The position numbers and the translations under genes were made by a program. The notes beneath the pieces are model-generated. The model was not told the DNA's origin, did no database searches, and worked only from the letters and a program-made list of their open reading frames with translations. From Hyphomicrobiales bacterium (lineage in GTDB: Bacteria > Pseudomonadota > Alphaproteobacteria > Rhizobiales > Rhizobiaceae), in NCBI GenBank assembly GCA_900473685.1, contig UCNE01000005.1, positions 434,001 to 498,000 of the forward strand: DNA of 64,000 bases, in the 5' to 3' direction. Numbering within the stretch: position 1 is the first letter of the stretch; each line of letters begins with the position of its first letter. Below are positions 49,072 to 57,462 of this stretch, in pieces.

Positions 49072-49464
49072 TCATGGATCGGTACGACCGGAACGCAGCT
49101 TCTCAAAACGGCGAATGAAGGCGCCGACATCACTGCCACTGCGCTGCAGCTGTCTCTTGCGAACCATGACGCACATGACCCGGGCCGCCGTCGAAAACGT
49201 CATCTCGTCCAGCGAGCTGGCGCCGCTCCAGGGCTTTGTCAGCCTTTCGGTAATGGCACTGACCATGTTGTTCGGCAGGATATCGGTGCAATCGCGCATA
49301 TGAACGAAAACCGTCCCGATCGGCATCGGCTCGCCCAGATGGTAAACCACGGGAACGTCCGTTTCATCGGCCCAGTCGTCATACGCTTCAAGCGCATCGC
49401 GAAACAGCAGATGCAGCGTGATCGGGGCATGGCCTTCATGCAACTCGGGTAAACGGTTGTTCAT
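49072..49464 (-). CDS. Hypothetical protein, 130 aa
   Basis: Soluble protein, MNNRLPELHEGHAP start, basic C-terminus. No motif recognised. I used the ATG at 49464 because GAGGA stands 8 nt before it; an upstream in-frame start gives an unlikely extension. A promoter resembling the alphaproteobacterial general stress (EcfG) type lies about 60 nt upstream (see 49525-49549), so a stress-response gene is possible. Confidence 0.55.
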   Translation of the reverse strand: MNNRLPELHEGHAPITLHLLFRDALEAYDDWADETDVPVVYHLGEPMPIGTVFVHMRDCTDILPNNMVSAITERLTKPWSGASSLDEMTFSTAARVMCVMVRKRQLQRSGSDVGAFIRRFEKLRSGRTDP

Positions 49465-49524
49465 CTGCACATCCTCATCGTTGCGAACGGTGGTTGGTGC
49501 CGACAGAAATCGACCTGACGCAGA

Positions 49525-49549
49525 AATGCGTGAGGAAACGAATTGTTCC
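49525..49549 (-). promoter_or_regulatory. EcfG-like (general stress sigma) promoter candidate
   Basis: On the minus strand GGAAC (49545-49549) is followed after 16 nt by CATT (49525-49528), close to the alphaproteobacterial EcfG pattern GGAAC-N16/17-CGTT with one mismatch. It lies 61 nt upstream of the 130-aa gene's ATG. Confidence 0.4.
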
Positions 49550-49630
49550 CCCGGTTTCAAATAAATTCGCAAGGAGCGTGCAGGATCTCAGCCATCGGCC
49601 AGATGCCGTGACGGAGTTCTTTGCTTTTTG

Positions 49631-50347
49631 TTAGTTCAGTCCGCCGACGCCAAGCAAGCGTTCGACCGTATCATGATCTGCCGCCAGTGCCTGCGGCGTG
49701 CCACTCCATGCCACCCTGCCTCGTTCGAGCACGATCACCTGATCGGCAAAATCAAGAGCGCTCTGGATGCGCTGCTCGACAAGCACGATGGTCATGTTGC
49801 CGGTGCTGGCAAGTTCGGAAAACGCCTTCATCAGCTCTTCGCAAATGACCGGTGCCAAGCCTTCGAGCGGTTCATCGAGCAGCAGCACCGAAGGGCGGCC
49901 AAGAATGGTCCGGGCGGTGGACAGCATCTGTTGCTCGCCACCGGACAGCTGGGAACCGAGATTGCCCTTGCGCTCGAAAAGGCGGGGAAACATTGCATAG
50001 GCGTCCTGGAGATCGCTCTTCGGCCGATCTTTGAGGCCGACGAACAGGTTCTCCTCGACGGTCAGCGTCGGAAAGATGCAGCGCGTCTGCGGGACGTAGC
50101 CGAGCCCGGTGCGGGCGCGCAGCGCGCTTGAAATACCGGTAACGTCGGCTTCGCCGATACGGATGCGTCCGTCATAGCGCTTCGTCTGCCCGGCCAATGT
50201 GGCAAGCAGCGTCGTCTTGCCCATGCCGTTGCGGCCGAGCACCGCCAGGCGCTGTCCGGCGGGAGCAGAAAACGAGACGTTTTCCAGAACCCTTGTCGGG
50301 CCGTAACCGGCCGACAGGTTTTCGACCTCAAGCGGCGTGGCTGGCAT
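49631..50347 (-). CDS. livF: ABC transporter ATP-binding protein (LivF type)
   Basis: 238 residues. Walker A GRNGMGKTT, Q-loop PQTRCIFPTLTVEEN, signature LSGGEQQML, Walker B VLLLDEP, and the LivF-type second half. ATPase for the five-gene Liv-type import operon. Two nearby ATGs exist (50353 and 50347); I chose 50347 since GGGAG lies 8 nt before it. It overlaps the end of the livG gene by 20 nt. Final gene of the operon. Confidence 0.88.
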   Translation of the reverse strand: MPATPLEVENLSAGYGPTRVLENVSFSAPAGQRLAVLGRNGMGKTTLLATLAGQTKRYDGRIRIGEADVTGISSALRARTGLGYVPQTRCIFPTLTVEENLFVGLKDRPKSDLQDAYAMFPRLFERKGNLGSQLSGGEQQMLSTARTILGRPSVLLLDEPLEGLAPVICEELMKAFSELASTGNMTIVLVEQRIQSALDFADQVIVLERGRVAWSGTPQALAADHDTVERLLGVGGLN

Positions 50348-51092
50348 TAGCATAGCTCCCGAGATAGGCCTCGCGCACGGCGGCGTCCTTGGTAACGTCG
50401 GCGGGCGAACCGTCGAAGATGATGGTGCCGGCGGCCAGCACGATGACCCGTTTGGCGAAGCGGAAGACCAGATCCATGTCATGCTCGATCATCAGCACGG
50501 CAAGATCGGCCGGCAGATCGGCAAGGGCCTGTTCGATACGGCCGGTATCGCTCTGCGGCACCCCCGCGGCCGGCTCGTCGAGCAACAGGACCTTCGGCTT
50601 CAGTGCGAGCGCCATGGCAATCTCCAGCAGGCGTTGCTGGCCATAGGCGATCTCGCTGACCTTGCGGTGCATGAGGTCGCGCAGTCCGAGCGTGGCCAGC
50701 AAAACGCTCGCCTCGTCCATCACATCAGGCATGGACAAAAAATTACCGAACATTTTTCCGGCGCGCCCGTCCCGCTGCAGGATGGCAAGCGCAACATGTT
50801 CTGCGGGTGTCATCTCCTGAAATAGCCGCGTCACCTGAAAGGAGCGAACCAGCCCGCGCCGGACGCGGCCGATGGCGTCGAATTTCGTGACGGTTTCGCC
50901 GTTGAGACGGACCTCGCCGGAATCCGGTCGCAGATTGCCGGTGACAAGATTGACGAAGGTCGTTTTTCCCGCACCATTCGGGCCGATCAAGGCCACCCGG
51001 TCTCCCGGCGCCATCGACAGGGAAACGTCGTTGGTGACCGTCAGGCCGCTGAACGCCTTTTTCAGATTGAGAACGTCGAAGACCGCGCTCAT
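50328..51092 (-). CDS. livG: ABC transporter ATP-binding protein (LivG type)
   Basis: 254 residues. Walker A GPNGAGKTT, a LivG-type insert, the signature region SEIAYGQQRLLEIAMAL and Walker B VLLLDEPAAGVP. Pairs with the LivF ATPase to drive uptake. Start at ATG 51092, overlapping the end of livM by 4 nt; the very long upstream frame is inside livM and is spurious. Confidence 0.9.
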   Translation of the reverse strand: MSAVFDVLNLKKAFSGLTVTNDVSLSMAPGDRVALIGPNGAGKTTFVNLVTGNLRPDSGEVRLNGETVTKFDAIGRVRRGLVRSFQVTRLFQEMTPAEHVALAILQRDGRAGKMFGNFLSMPDVMDEASVLLATLGLRDLMHRKVSEIAYGQQRLLEIAMALALKPKVLLLDEPAAGVPQSDTGRIEQALADLPADLAVLMIEHDMDLVFRFAKRVIVLAAGTIIFDGSPADVTKDAAVREAYLGSYANASHAA

Positions 51093-52096
51093 ATGCGTTT
51101 CTCCAGGCGGCGGGCGATGAAACCGGCGGCCGTGCCGTAAAGCCCTTTCGGCGCGAACAGGACGACAGCAATCAGCAGAACACCAACCATGGTCAGCCAG
51201 TGGAAGGGATTGGCGGCCGAGACGTAGTCCTCGAACAGCATGAAGACGACCGTACCCATCAGCGCGCCGAACAGCGAGCCGGTGCCGCCGAGAACCAGCA
51301 TGACCAGCGCTTCGGCTGATTGCGTAAAGGAGAGACTGTCGAGACCGACGACCTGCGTCGAGATCGCATTCAACGCACCCCCGACGCCCGCGACCGCGCC
51401 GGAAATGACGTACATCTTGATCAGCGCGATCTTCGGCGAGGCGCCCATGGCCATGATGCGCAACGGGTCTTCCTTGATACCCCGGCAAAGCATGCCGAAT
51501 GGCGAGCGGACCAGGAAACGCAGCAGGACGAAGACGGTGAGTAGCAGCACAACACCAAAGATGTAGGCCGTCTGGCCCCAGAGATCGAACTCGTAGACAC
51601 CGAATAACAGATCGGGTGAAATTCCCGACAGACCGTCGCTGCCCCCTGTCCAGGAGGACGCCTTGTTGGCGAACTCATGGAAAAGATAGATCAACGAAAT
51701 CGACAGGACGAGTTGCGGCAATCCATGCGCGCGGAGGATGATCACGCCACAGATGAGGCCGGCAATCGCGCCGCCAAGAATCCCGGCAATCGTCATCAAC
51801 AAGGGATTGGTGATACCGTAATGCGCGGCAGCAATGCCAGCGGCATAGGCGCCGGAGCCGAACAGGGCGGCATGGCCAAGCGTTGCCACGCCGCAATAGC
51901 CGGTGACGAGATCCAGCGACAGGACCAGCAGCGCAATGGCGATGATACGAGTCAAAAGTGCGAGATTGTCCGGAAACAGCAGGTAACCGACCACTGCGGC
52001 AGCAATGATGGCGCCGATGCCGATCAGGTCGCGGCCGATCGTGCGGCTTTGCCGGGTGTTTGTCGCGACCGTTTCATTGTTCATGATGAGCGTCAT
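51089..52096 (-). CDS. livM: Branched-chain amino acid-type ABC permease (LivM type)
   Basis: 335 residues with about nine hydrophobic segments. The segment GYCGVATLGHAALFGSGAYAAG and the conserved EAA-type loop (GRGIKEDPLRIMAMG-like CRGIKEDP) are LivM features. Starts at ATG 52096, 1 nt after the livH stop; another ATG four codons later (52084) is an alternative. Ends overlapping livG. Confidence 0.88.
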   Translation of the reverse strand: MTLIMNNETVATNTRQSRTIGRDLIGIGAIIAAAVVGYLLFPDNLALLTRIIAIALLVLSLDLVTGYCGVATLGHAALFGSGAYAAGIAAAHYGITNPLLMTIAGILGGAIAGLICGVIILRAHGLPQLVLSISLIYLFHEFANKASSWTGGSDGLSGISPDLLFGVYEFDLWGQTAYIFGVVLLLTVFVLLRFLVRSPFGMLCRGIKEDPLRIMAMGASPKIALIKMYVISGAVAGVGGALNAISTQVVGLDSLSFTQSAEALVMLVLGGTGSLFGALMGTVVFMLFEDYVSAANPFHWLTMVGVLLIAVVLFAPKGLYGTAAGFIARRLEKRI

Positions 52097-52097
52097 C

Positions 52098-52961
52098 CTA
52101 GCGTGCCCGTCCGGCAAGGCCACGCGGGAAAACGCAGATGATGGCGATGACCGCGAGGTAGAAGAAGAACTCGCCGAATTCCGGCATGAGATAGCGGCCG
52201 GTGGTGTCGATGCCGCCGAGCACGAGGCAGGCGATAAGCGCTCCGGGGATGGACCCGGCGCCGCCGACGGAGACCACGACCAGGAAGGTCACCATATAGC
52301 GCAAGGCGTAATAGGGCTCGACCGGGAGAAGTTCCGCCCCGAGCACGCCGCCAAAGGCGGCAAGACCGACGGCGACCGCAAAACTCACCGCGTAGATGAT
52401 TTCCGTGCGCACGCCGAGGGCGGCGGCCATGGAGGCATTGTCGACGGAGGCTCGCAGTTTGACGCCGAACGCCGTTTTTTCGATGGCGTACCAAAGTCCG
52501 CCGGCGACGGCGAGGCCGCAGACGATGGCAAACAGGCGGTGCACGGCAATTGAGCGGAAGCCAAGATCGGCCGAGCCTTGCAGAATGGGCGGCAATGGGA
52601 TCGTCTTCAGTGTCGGGCCGAAGACATAGTTGGCGATGCCGATGATGCAGAAAGTGATGCCGATGGTCATCAAGACTTGCGTCAGTTCCGGTGCACCATA
52701 AATCCGCCGGTAGAGCAGCCGTTCGATCGGGATGGAAATGATGACGGTTCCGAAAACAGCGAGCAGGACTGCTGCCGCATAGCCGAGCCCCAGGTCTTGC
52801 GCCGCATAGGAGGCGATGTAGCCGCCGATCATGGCGAAGGCGCCATGGGCCAGATTGACGACACGCATCAGGCCCATGGTGACCGAAAGGCCGATCGAAA
52901 TGACGAAGAGCACCATGCCATAGGCAAAAGCGTCAATGGCTATGCTGAAGACTGTCTGCAT
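52098..52961 (-). CDS. livH: Branched-chain amino acid-type ABC permease (LivH type)
   Basis: 287 residues with about eight hydrophobic segments. GLMRVVNLAHGAFAMIGGY near the N-terminus and RASVDNASMAAALGV are typical LivH features. Inner-membrane half of the import channel. The ATG at 52961 follows GGAAA by about 7 nt and was preferred to an upstream TTG. Lies 132 nt downstream of the binding protein gene. Confidence 0.9.
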   Translation of the reverse strand: MQTVFSIAIDAFAYGMVLFVISIGLSVTMGLMRVVNLAHGAFAMIGGYIASYAAQDLGLGYAAAVLLAVFGTVIISIPIERLLYRRIYGAPELTQVLMTIGITFCIIGIANYVFGPTLKTIPLPPILQGSADLGFRSIAVHRLFAIVCGLAVAGGLWYAIEKTAFGVKLRASVDNASMAAALGVRTEIIYAVSFAVAVGLAAFGGVLGAELLPVEPYYALRYMVTFLVVVSVGGAGSIPGALIACLVLGGIDTTGRYLMPEFGEFFFYLAVIAIICVFPRGLAGRAR

Positions 52962-53093
52962 CGCGCAATTTCCATTCAAATATCTGCGGGAGATGAGAGA
53001 GCCCTCCCCTCCCCCGCATCCTAAAATCCAGCCAGAGTATCGGCGCGGGGTTCAACAGGGCCACGCAGCCGATACGAGTTGCCGTTGCGTCAG

Positions 53094-54266
53094 CTACTTG
53101 ATGGCCGCAAGCCCAGGATCACCTTGCTTTTCGAACGTCTGGATTTCCTTGTTGTAATAGGAACCGTCATCGGCCTTGGTGACTTCGCGCAGATAGATGT
53201 TCTGCGTGATATGGCGCGATTCCGGATCGATGGAAACCGGGCCGCGCGGGCTGATCCAGGAGAGGCCCTTGACCGCATCGACGGCTTTCTGCGCATCCTG
53301 TTCTCCGCCGGTCGCCTCGATCATCTTGTAGATGACATTCATGCCATCAAAGGCACCGACCGAGGGGAAGGAAAGTTCCGCAGGATTGCCGATCGCCTTG
53401 GAGGCCGCTTCGACAAAGGCCTTGTTTTCCGGGGAATCGTGGGAAACCGCATAATGGAACGTGGTCTGGATACCGAGGGCCGCATCACCAAGAGCAGGCA
53501 GATCGGATTCCTGCGTCAGGTCGCCGGGCGCGAAGAACTTGATGCCTGCAGCCTTGAGACCGTTTTCATTGTAGGCCTTGACGAAACCGAGTGTCGTCGG
53601 ACCTGACGGCAGAAAGGCGAAAACGCCCTGCGCCCCGGAATCCTTGATGCGCTGCATGATCGGGCTGAAATCATTGGTGGACAGCGGCATGCGGATCGCT
53701 TCGACAACCGCCCCGCCCTCTTTCTCAAAGCCGGCCTTGAATGCGTTTTCGGCGTCGATGCCCGGGCCGTAGTCACTGACAATGGAGATGACCTTGGCAA
53801 CGCCGGCGTCATGGGCAACCTTGGCGATCGGCGTGGAGGTCTGCCAGGTGGTGAAGGAGGTGCGCACGACCAGCGGACTTTTGGTGACGATCGCCGACGT
53901 CGCGGCGTTCATGACGATCAACGGCACGTTTGCTTGCTTGAGGATCGGCGTTACGGCCATGGCATCAGGCGTGAAGTAGAAGCCGGCGAGGTACTGCGCC
54001 TTTTCCTTGACCACCAGTTCCTGCGCCAGCGCCTTGGATTGAGCAGGGTCGGCCGCCGGCAGGTCGCGGTAGATGATCTCGACCGTGTCGTCGCCGATCG
54101 TTGTCCCATGCATCGCCATATAGGCGTCGATACCGGCCTTGAAATTCTTGCCCTGCAACGCAAATGGCCCAGAGAATGGGCCGACAACGCCGATCTTGAT
54201 CGTGTCGGCATAGGCACCGCTACCCATGATGATGGCCGCGAACGCGGCGATGATGGCCCGTTTCAT
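53094..54266 (-). CDS. ABC transporter substrate-binding protein (LivK/amide-type)
   Basis: 390 residues. Signal peptide MKRAIIAAFAAIIMGSG with AYA cleavage before DTIK, then a type I periplasmic binding fold beginning IGVVGPFSGPFALQGKNF, as in Leu/Ile/Val-binding and amide-binding proteins. Ligand unknown: branched-chain amino acids, aromatic acids or amides are all imported by this family. A strong ribosome site GGGAGGAG precedes the ATG at 54266. First gene of the five-gene operon. Confidence 0.88.
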   Translation of the reverse strand: MKRAIIAAFAAIIMGSGAYADTIKIGVVGPFSGPFALQGKNFKAGIDAYMAMHGTTIGDDTVEIIYRDLPAADPAQSKALAQELVVKEKAQYLAGFYFTPDAMAVTPILKQANVPLIVMNAATSAIVTKSPLVVRTSFTTWQTSTPIAKVAHDAGVAKVISIVSDYGPGIDAENAFKAGFEKEGGAVVEAIRMPLSTNDFSPIMQRIKDSGAQGVFAFLPSGPTTLGFVKAYNENGLKAAGIKFFAPGDLTQESDLPALGDAALGIQTTFHYAVSHDSPENKAFVEAASKAIGNPAELSFPSVGAFDGMNVIYKMIEATGGEQDAQKAVDAVKGLSWISPRGPVSIDPESRHITQNIYLREVTKADDGSYYNKEIQTFEKQGDPGLAAIK

Positions 54267-54789
54267 AATTCTCCTCCCTGAATGACCGGCGTGCTCCCAA
54301 AGAGCCGGCACATGATGACTGACAGAACAGCTGATCTCAGTTTGTCACGCAGAATGGTAATGTAAAATGAAATATCAAGCGGGATTTCATATGCATATGA
54401 TTATGGATTGCGAGGATTTTCGCATCTGCGATGCCTTTCCTGGCCGCCGATTCTCGGTGGGGTGGCAGGATCAACGATCGCCAGATTTTGGCATTCGTCG
54501 CTAGGATAAGGCACGACGACGCGGTGTTTTTGTGAAGAAGACGGTGTGAGTTGGAGTGAGTCGCGCCTGAGCCCCCGCCCCTCTCTTCGACTGGGTTACT
54601 GCCGCCTGCATAATTACACACATGAATCATTCAGCGAGTGGTTTTTCACTACTGGCGATCGCCAAGGTTGGGAACGCTTTGGATTCATGAATGAAATGCG
54701 TCACCGGAGGCTGCAGATTCATTTTCTCACCCGGTTGGCGTAACCGCCTGTTAACCAATAACTTCTTGCGCGAATCGTTCCTTTGCGTA
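54267..54789. promoter_or_regulatory. Long intergenic region between the importer and repABC
   Basis: 523 bases with no supported gene. It should contain the leftward importer promoter and the rightward repA promoter. Visible structure: an inverted repeat TGAAAT/ATTTCA (54368-54389), a perfect 14-bp palindrome TCATATGCATATGA (54387-54400), and the palindrome ATTCATGAAT near 54683. The last part is AT-richer, as is common upstream of repA. Confidence 0.5.
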
Positions 54790-54832
54790 TCGTCACGGTT
54801 ATCTCACCCATTGGGCCATTTTACCGTGACGA
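54790..54832. promoter_or_regulatory. Operator-like inverted repeat upstream of repA
   Basis: TCGTCACGGT (54790-54799) and ACCGTGACGA (54823-54832) are exact reverse complements 23 bases apart, ending 6 nt before the repA start. RepA-type proteins repress their own promoters through such repeats, so an autoregulatory operator is likely; this role is inferred. Confidence 0.6.
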
Positions 54833-54838
54833 AAGTTT

Positions 54839-56071
54839 TTGAACGTGAGCAATGCCATTCGAGCGACCAAGATTGAGCGGAAGACCGTCGACGAGACGAT
54901 CGGAGATCATGCGGCAATCATCAGCTCGCAGCTCCAGGCGATCAGCGAAGCGCTTTTCCCGCCGACAGCCAACAAGACATTGCGCCGGTTCACCTCCGGT
55001 GAAGCAGCCCGTTTGATGGGCGTTTCGGATTCGACGCTGCGCAAGATGACGCTCGCTGGCGAAGGACCGCAGCCGGATCTCACCAGCAATGGCCGCCGAC
55101 TTTACACGTTGCGTCAGATCAATGAACTGCGCGAAAAGCTGGCGCAAACGGTGCGTGGCCGGGAGGCCTATAATTTCGTGCCGCGCCGTGGCCCCGAGGA
55201 TCATCTGCAGGTGATCGCCGTGACCAACTTCAAGGGCGGATCGGGCAAGACGACCACCTCGGTTCATCTCGCTCAGTATCTCGCCCTGCAGGGCTATCGC
55301 GTCCTTGCTGTCGACCTCGACCCGCAGGCAAGCCTTTCGGCCATGCTTGGCGTGTTGCCGGAAACGGACGTGAAGTCGAACGAGACGCTCTATGCGGCGA
55401 TCCGCTATGACGAAGAGAAGCGCCCCTTATCGGAGGTTATCCGCAACACCTATTTTGACGGGCTCGACCTGGTGCCGGGCAATCTCGAGCTGATGGAGTT
55501 CGAGCACACGACACCGCGCGCCCTGACGACAGGTGCCCGGGATGCCGATGGAATTTTCTTCACACGCGTTGCACGCGCCATCGATGAAGTCGCCGACAAC
55601 TACGATGTCGTCGTTATCGATTGCCCGCCGCAATTGGGTTACCTGACATTGAGCGGGCTGTGCGCCGCCACCTCGATGGTAGTCACCGTTCATCCGCAGA
55701 TGCTTGATGTCGCTTCGATGAGCCAGTTCCTTTTGATGACGCACGATCTGCTTGCTGTCGTTCGCGAGGCCGGCGGTGAACTGAAATACGATTTCATCCG
55801 GTACCTGCTGACGCGTTACGAGCCGCAGGATGCTCCGCAGACCAAAGTTGCCGCCCTCCTCCGCAATCTGTTCGACGACCATGTGATGACCAATCCGATG
55901 GTAAAATCGGCTGCCGTTTCCGATGCCGGTTTGACGAAGCAGACGCTTTATGAAATCGGCCGGGAAAACTTGACGCGTTCGACATACGACCGGGCGATGG
56001 AGGCGCTTGATTCCGTCAACGGAGAAGTCGAGTCCCTCGTCCGGCAGGCATGGGGGCGTTTACCAAAATGA
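54839..56071 (+). CDS. repA: Replicon partitioning protein RepA
   Basis: 410 residues. ParA-type ATPase that segregates the replicon and represses the repABC promoter. N-terminal helix-turn-helix (about 48-85, TSGEAARLMGVSDSTLRKM) and deviant Walker A KGGSGKTT near residue 132, with DLDPQAS and VIDCPPQLG. The start is TTG at 54839; a GTG two codons on is an alternative and no clear ribosome site separates them. First gene of the repABC operon. Confidence 0.93.
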   Translation: MNVSNAIRATKIERKTVDETIGDHAAIISSQLQAISEALFPPTANKTLRRFTSGEAARLMGVSDSTLRKMTLAGEGPQPDLTSNGRRLYTLRQINELREKLAQTVRGREAYNFVPRRGPEDHLQVIAVTNFKGGSGKTTTSVHLAQYLALQGYRVLAVDLDPQASLSAMLGVLPETDVKSNETLYAAIRYDEEKRPLSEVIRNTYFDGLDLVPGNLELMEFEHTTPRALTTGARDADGIFFTRVARAIDEVADNYDVVVIDCPPQLGYLTLSGLCAATSMVVTVHPQMLDVASMSQFLLMTHDLLAVVREAGGELKYDFIRYLLTRYEPQDAPQTKVAALLRNLFDDHVMTNPMVKSAAVSDAGLTKQTLYEIGRENLTRSTYDRAMEALDSVNGEVESLVRQAWGRLPK

Positions 56072-56098
56072 CGCCACTTCATCCACCCGCAGCAATTT

Positions 56099-56114
56099 GT
56101 TGGGAACTCCCAAC
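56099..56114. promoter_or_regulatory. parS-like palindrome 1
   Basis: GTTGGGAACTCCCAAC is a 16-bp palindrome except for its AC centre, in the 154-nt repA-repB gap. It matches the length and the GTT...AAC ends of RepB binding sites in repABC replicons. Confidence 0.65.
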
Positions 56115-56174
56115 GCCAGAGATCGGCCGTGTGGCCGCGATGCGGCGCTCGATTTTTTCTGACTGCCAACCATT

Positions 56175-56190
56175 GTTGGGAGCTCCCAAT
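56175..56190. promoter_or_regulatory. parS-like palindrome 2
   Basis: GTTGGGAGCTCCCAAT contains a perfect 14-bp palindrome with the GC centre expected for a RepB site; only the final base differs from the consensus GTT...AAC. It also lies in a hairpin with the preceding CCAAC. Located 36 nt upstream of the repB start. Confidence 0.65.
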
Positions 56191-56225
56191 TGTTTCTCTT
56201 CGCGACTGAATGAAGGTGGCCCGCT

Positions 56226-57230
56226 GTGAGCAGAAAAGACACCGTCAACACGCTGTTCATGCGAAAGCCAGAGAGTGCAGCACCGATTGCTAGCGTCGAG
56301 AAAAATACTGACCGTGTCCGTAGCGGCGCTATCTCGGCTATGGGAGCGTCGCTTCAGGAAATGACCGAGGGAGCTCGCAGTGCTGCGAAGCTGCAGGAGC
56401 AACTGGCTTCTGGTTCGACTGTCATTGATCTCGACCCCGCATTGATTGACCATTCGTCCGTCAGCGATCGCATTTCCATAACGGTTGACCCCAACTTCGA
56501 GGCATTGGTCGACAGCATGCGGGAAAACGGCCAGCAGGTTCCTATTCTTGTGCGGCCGCAAACGGCTTCGTCCGGCCGGTTTCAGGTTGCCTATGGCCGC
56601 AGGCGGCTTCGTGCGGCGGCCTTGCTTGGCCGGACAGTCCGGGCAATCGTCCAAACGCTGACGGACAACGAGCTTGTCATCGCTCAGGGTAAGGAGAACC
56701 TCGACAGGCAGGATCTCTCCTATATCGAAAAGGCGCAGTTCGCCCGCCGTCTCGAAGATAGTGGTTATGACCGCACGACGATCATGGCGGCGCTTTCGAC
56801 GGACAAGGGCGATCTCAGCCGTTACATCTCTATCGCGCGCAGCATTCCGGAATATCTCGTTCAGGCAATTGGACCGGCGCCAAAGGCTGGCCGGGCACGC
56901 TGGGCCGCATTGGTGGATCGCGCGGAGCGCAAACAGCATATGCTGGAAGCGCTGATCACTGACTCGGGTTTCCTTGCGGCAGACAGTGATGCACGTTTCA
57001 GCCGCGTCTTCGAAATGCTTGGAGCGGAACCTGCAAAACGCAAGCCGAAGGCGCAGGAATGGAGAAGTCCGCAAGGACGGAAGGCCGCGCGCATCGAACG
57101 TGACGATATCCAGACGCGAATCGTTTTTGATGAACGGCAGGTTCCGGAGTTCGGCGGTTACCTCGCCGATCGCCTGGACGATCTCTACGCGGAGTTTACG
57201 GCAAGCCTGAAGCAGGGCGGCCGACACTAG
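56226..57230 (+). CDS. repB: Replicon partitioning protein RepB
   Basis: 334 residues. ParB-type centromere-binding protein that works with RepA. A ParB N-terminal domain (about 75-165, ENGQQVPILVRPQ, AYGRRRLRAA) and a central helix-turn-helix region with SYIEKAQFARRLEDSG and DLSRYISIAR. Start GTG at 56226 with AAGGTGG about 6 nt upstream. Acts on the palindromes just upstream. Confidence 0.93.
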   Translation: MSRKDTVNTLFMRKPESAAPIASVEKNTDRVRSGAISAMGASLQEMTEGARSAAKLQEQLASGSTVIDLDPALIDHSSVSDRISITVDPNFEALVDSMRENGQQVPILVRPQTASSGRFQVAYGRRRLRAAALLGRTVRAIVQTLTDNELVIAQGKENLDRQDLSYIEKAQFARRLEDSGYDRTTIMAALSTDKGDLSRYISIARSIPEYLVQAIGPAPKAGRARWAALVDRAERKQHMLEALITDSGFLAADSDARFSRVFEMLGAEPAKRKPKAQEWRSPQGRKAARIERDDIQTRIVFDERQVPEFGGYLADRLDDLYAEFTASLKQGGRH

Positions 57231-57307
57231 CTTAGGCCGGGTCTTTGTTGCGCAGAGGCCTTTAGATCAACCGCTATCGAAGGATAGGCACAAGGGAAAA
57301 TTAGACA

Positions 57308-57359
57308 AAGAAAAAGGCCCCCGAAATCTATTCCGGAAGCCCTTCTCAACTGTTTGGCG
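57308..57359 (-). ncRNA. Antisense ctRNA (RepE/IncA type) controlling repC
   Basis: On the minus strand, between repB and repC: promoter -35 TTGACT (57389-57394), 17-nt spacer, -10 GATTCT (57366-57371), predicted start near 57359, then an 11-bp hairpin (GGCTTCCGGAA with TTTCGGGGGCC, G-U pairs included) and a T-rich tail ending near 57308. This is the position and form of the small counter-transcribed RNA that limits repC expression and sets copy number and incompatibility. Ends are estimates. Confidence 0.85.
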
Positions 57360-57365
57360 ACTGAG

Positions 57366-57394
57366 AGAATCACACTTCCTGGAATCGTAGTCAA
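57366..57394 (-). promoter_or_regulatory. Promoter of the antisense ctRNA
   Basis: TTGACT at 57389-57394 and GATTCT at 57366-57371 with the ideal 17-nt spacing, directed leftward against the repB-repC transcript. Confidence 0.75.
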
Positions 57395-57462
57395 GTCTCT
57401 TCATCGAGATAGACGTCATTTTGACGAGCCGGACAGCTTTGTTCTTGCGAAAGGCAGAGGCG

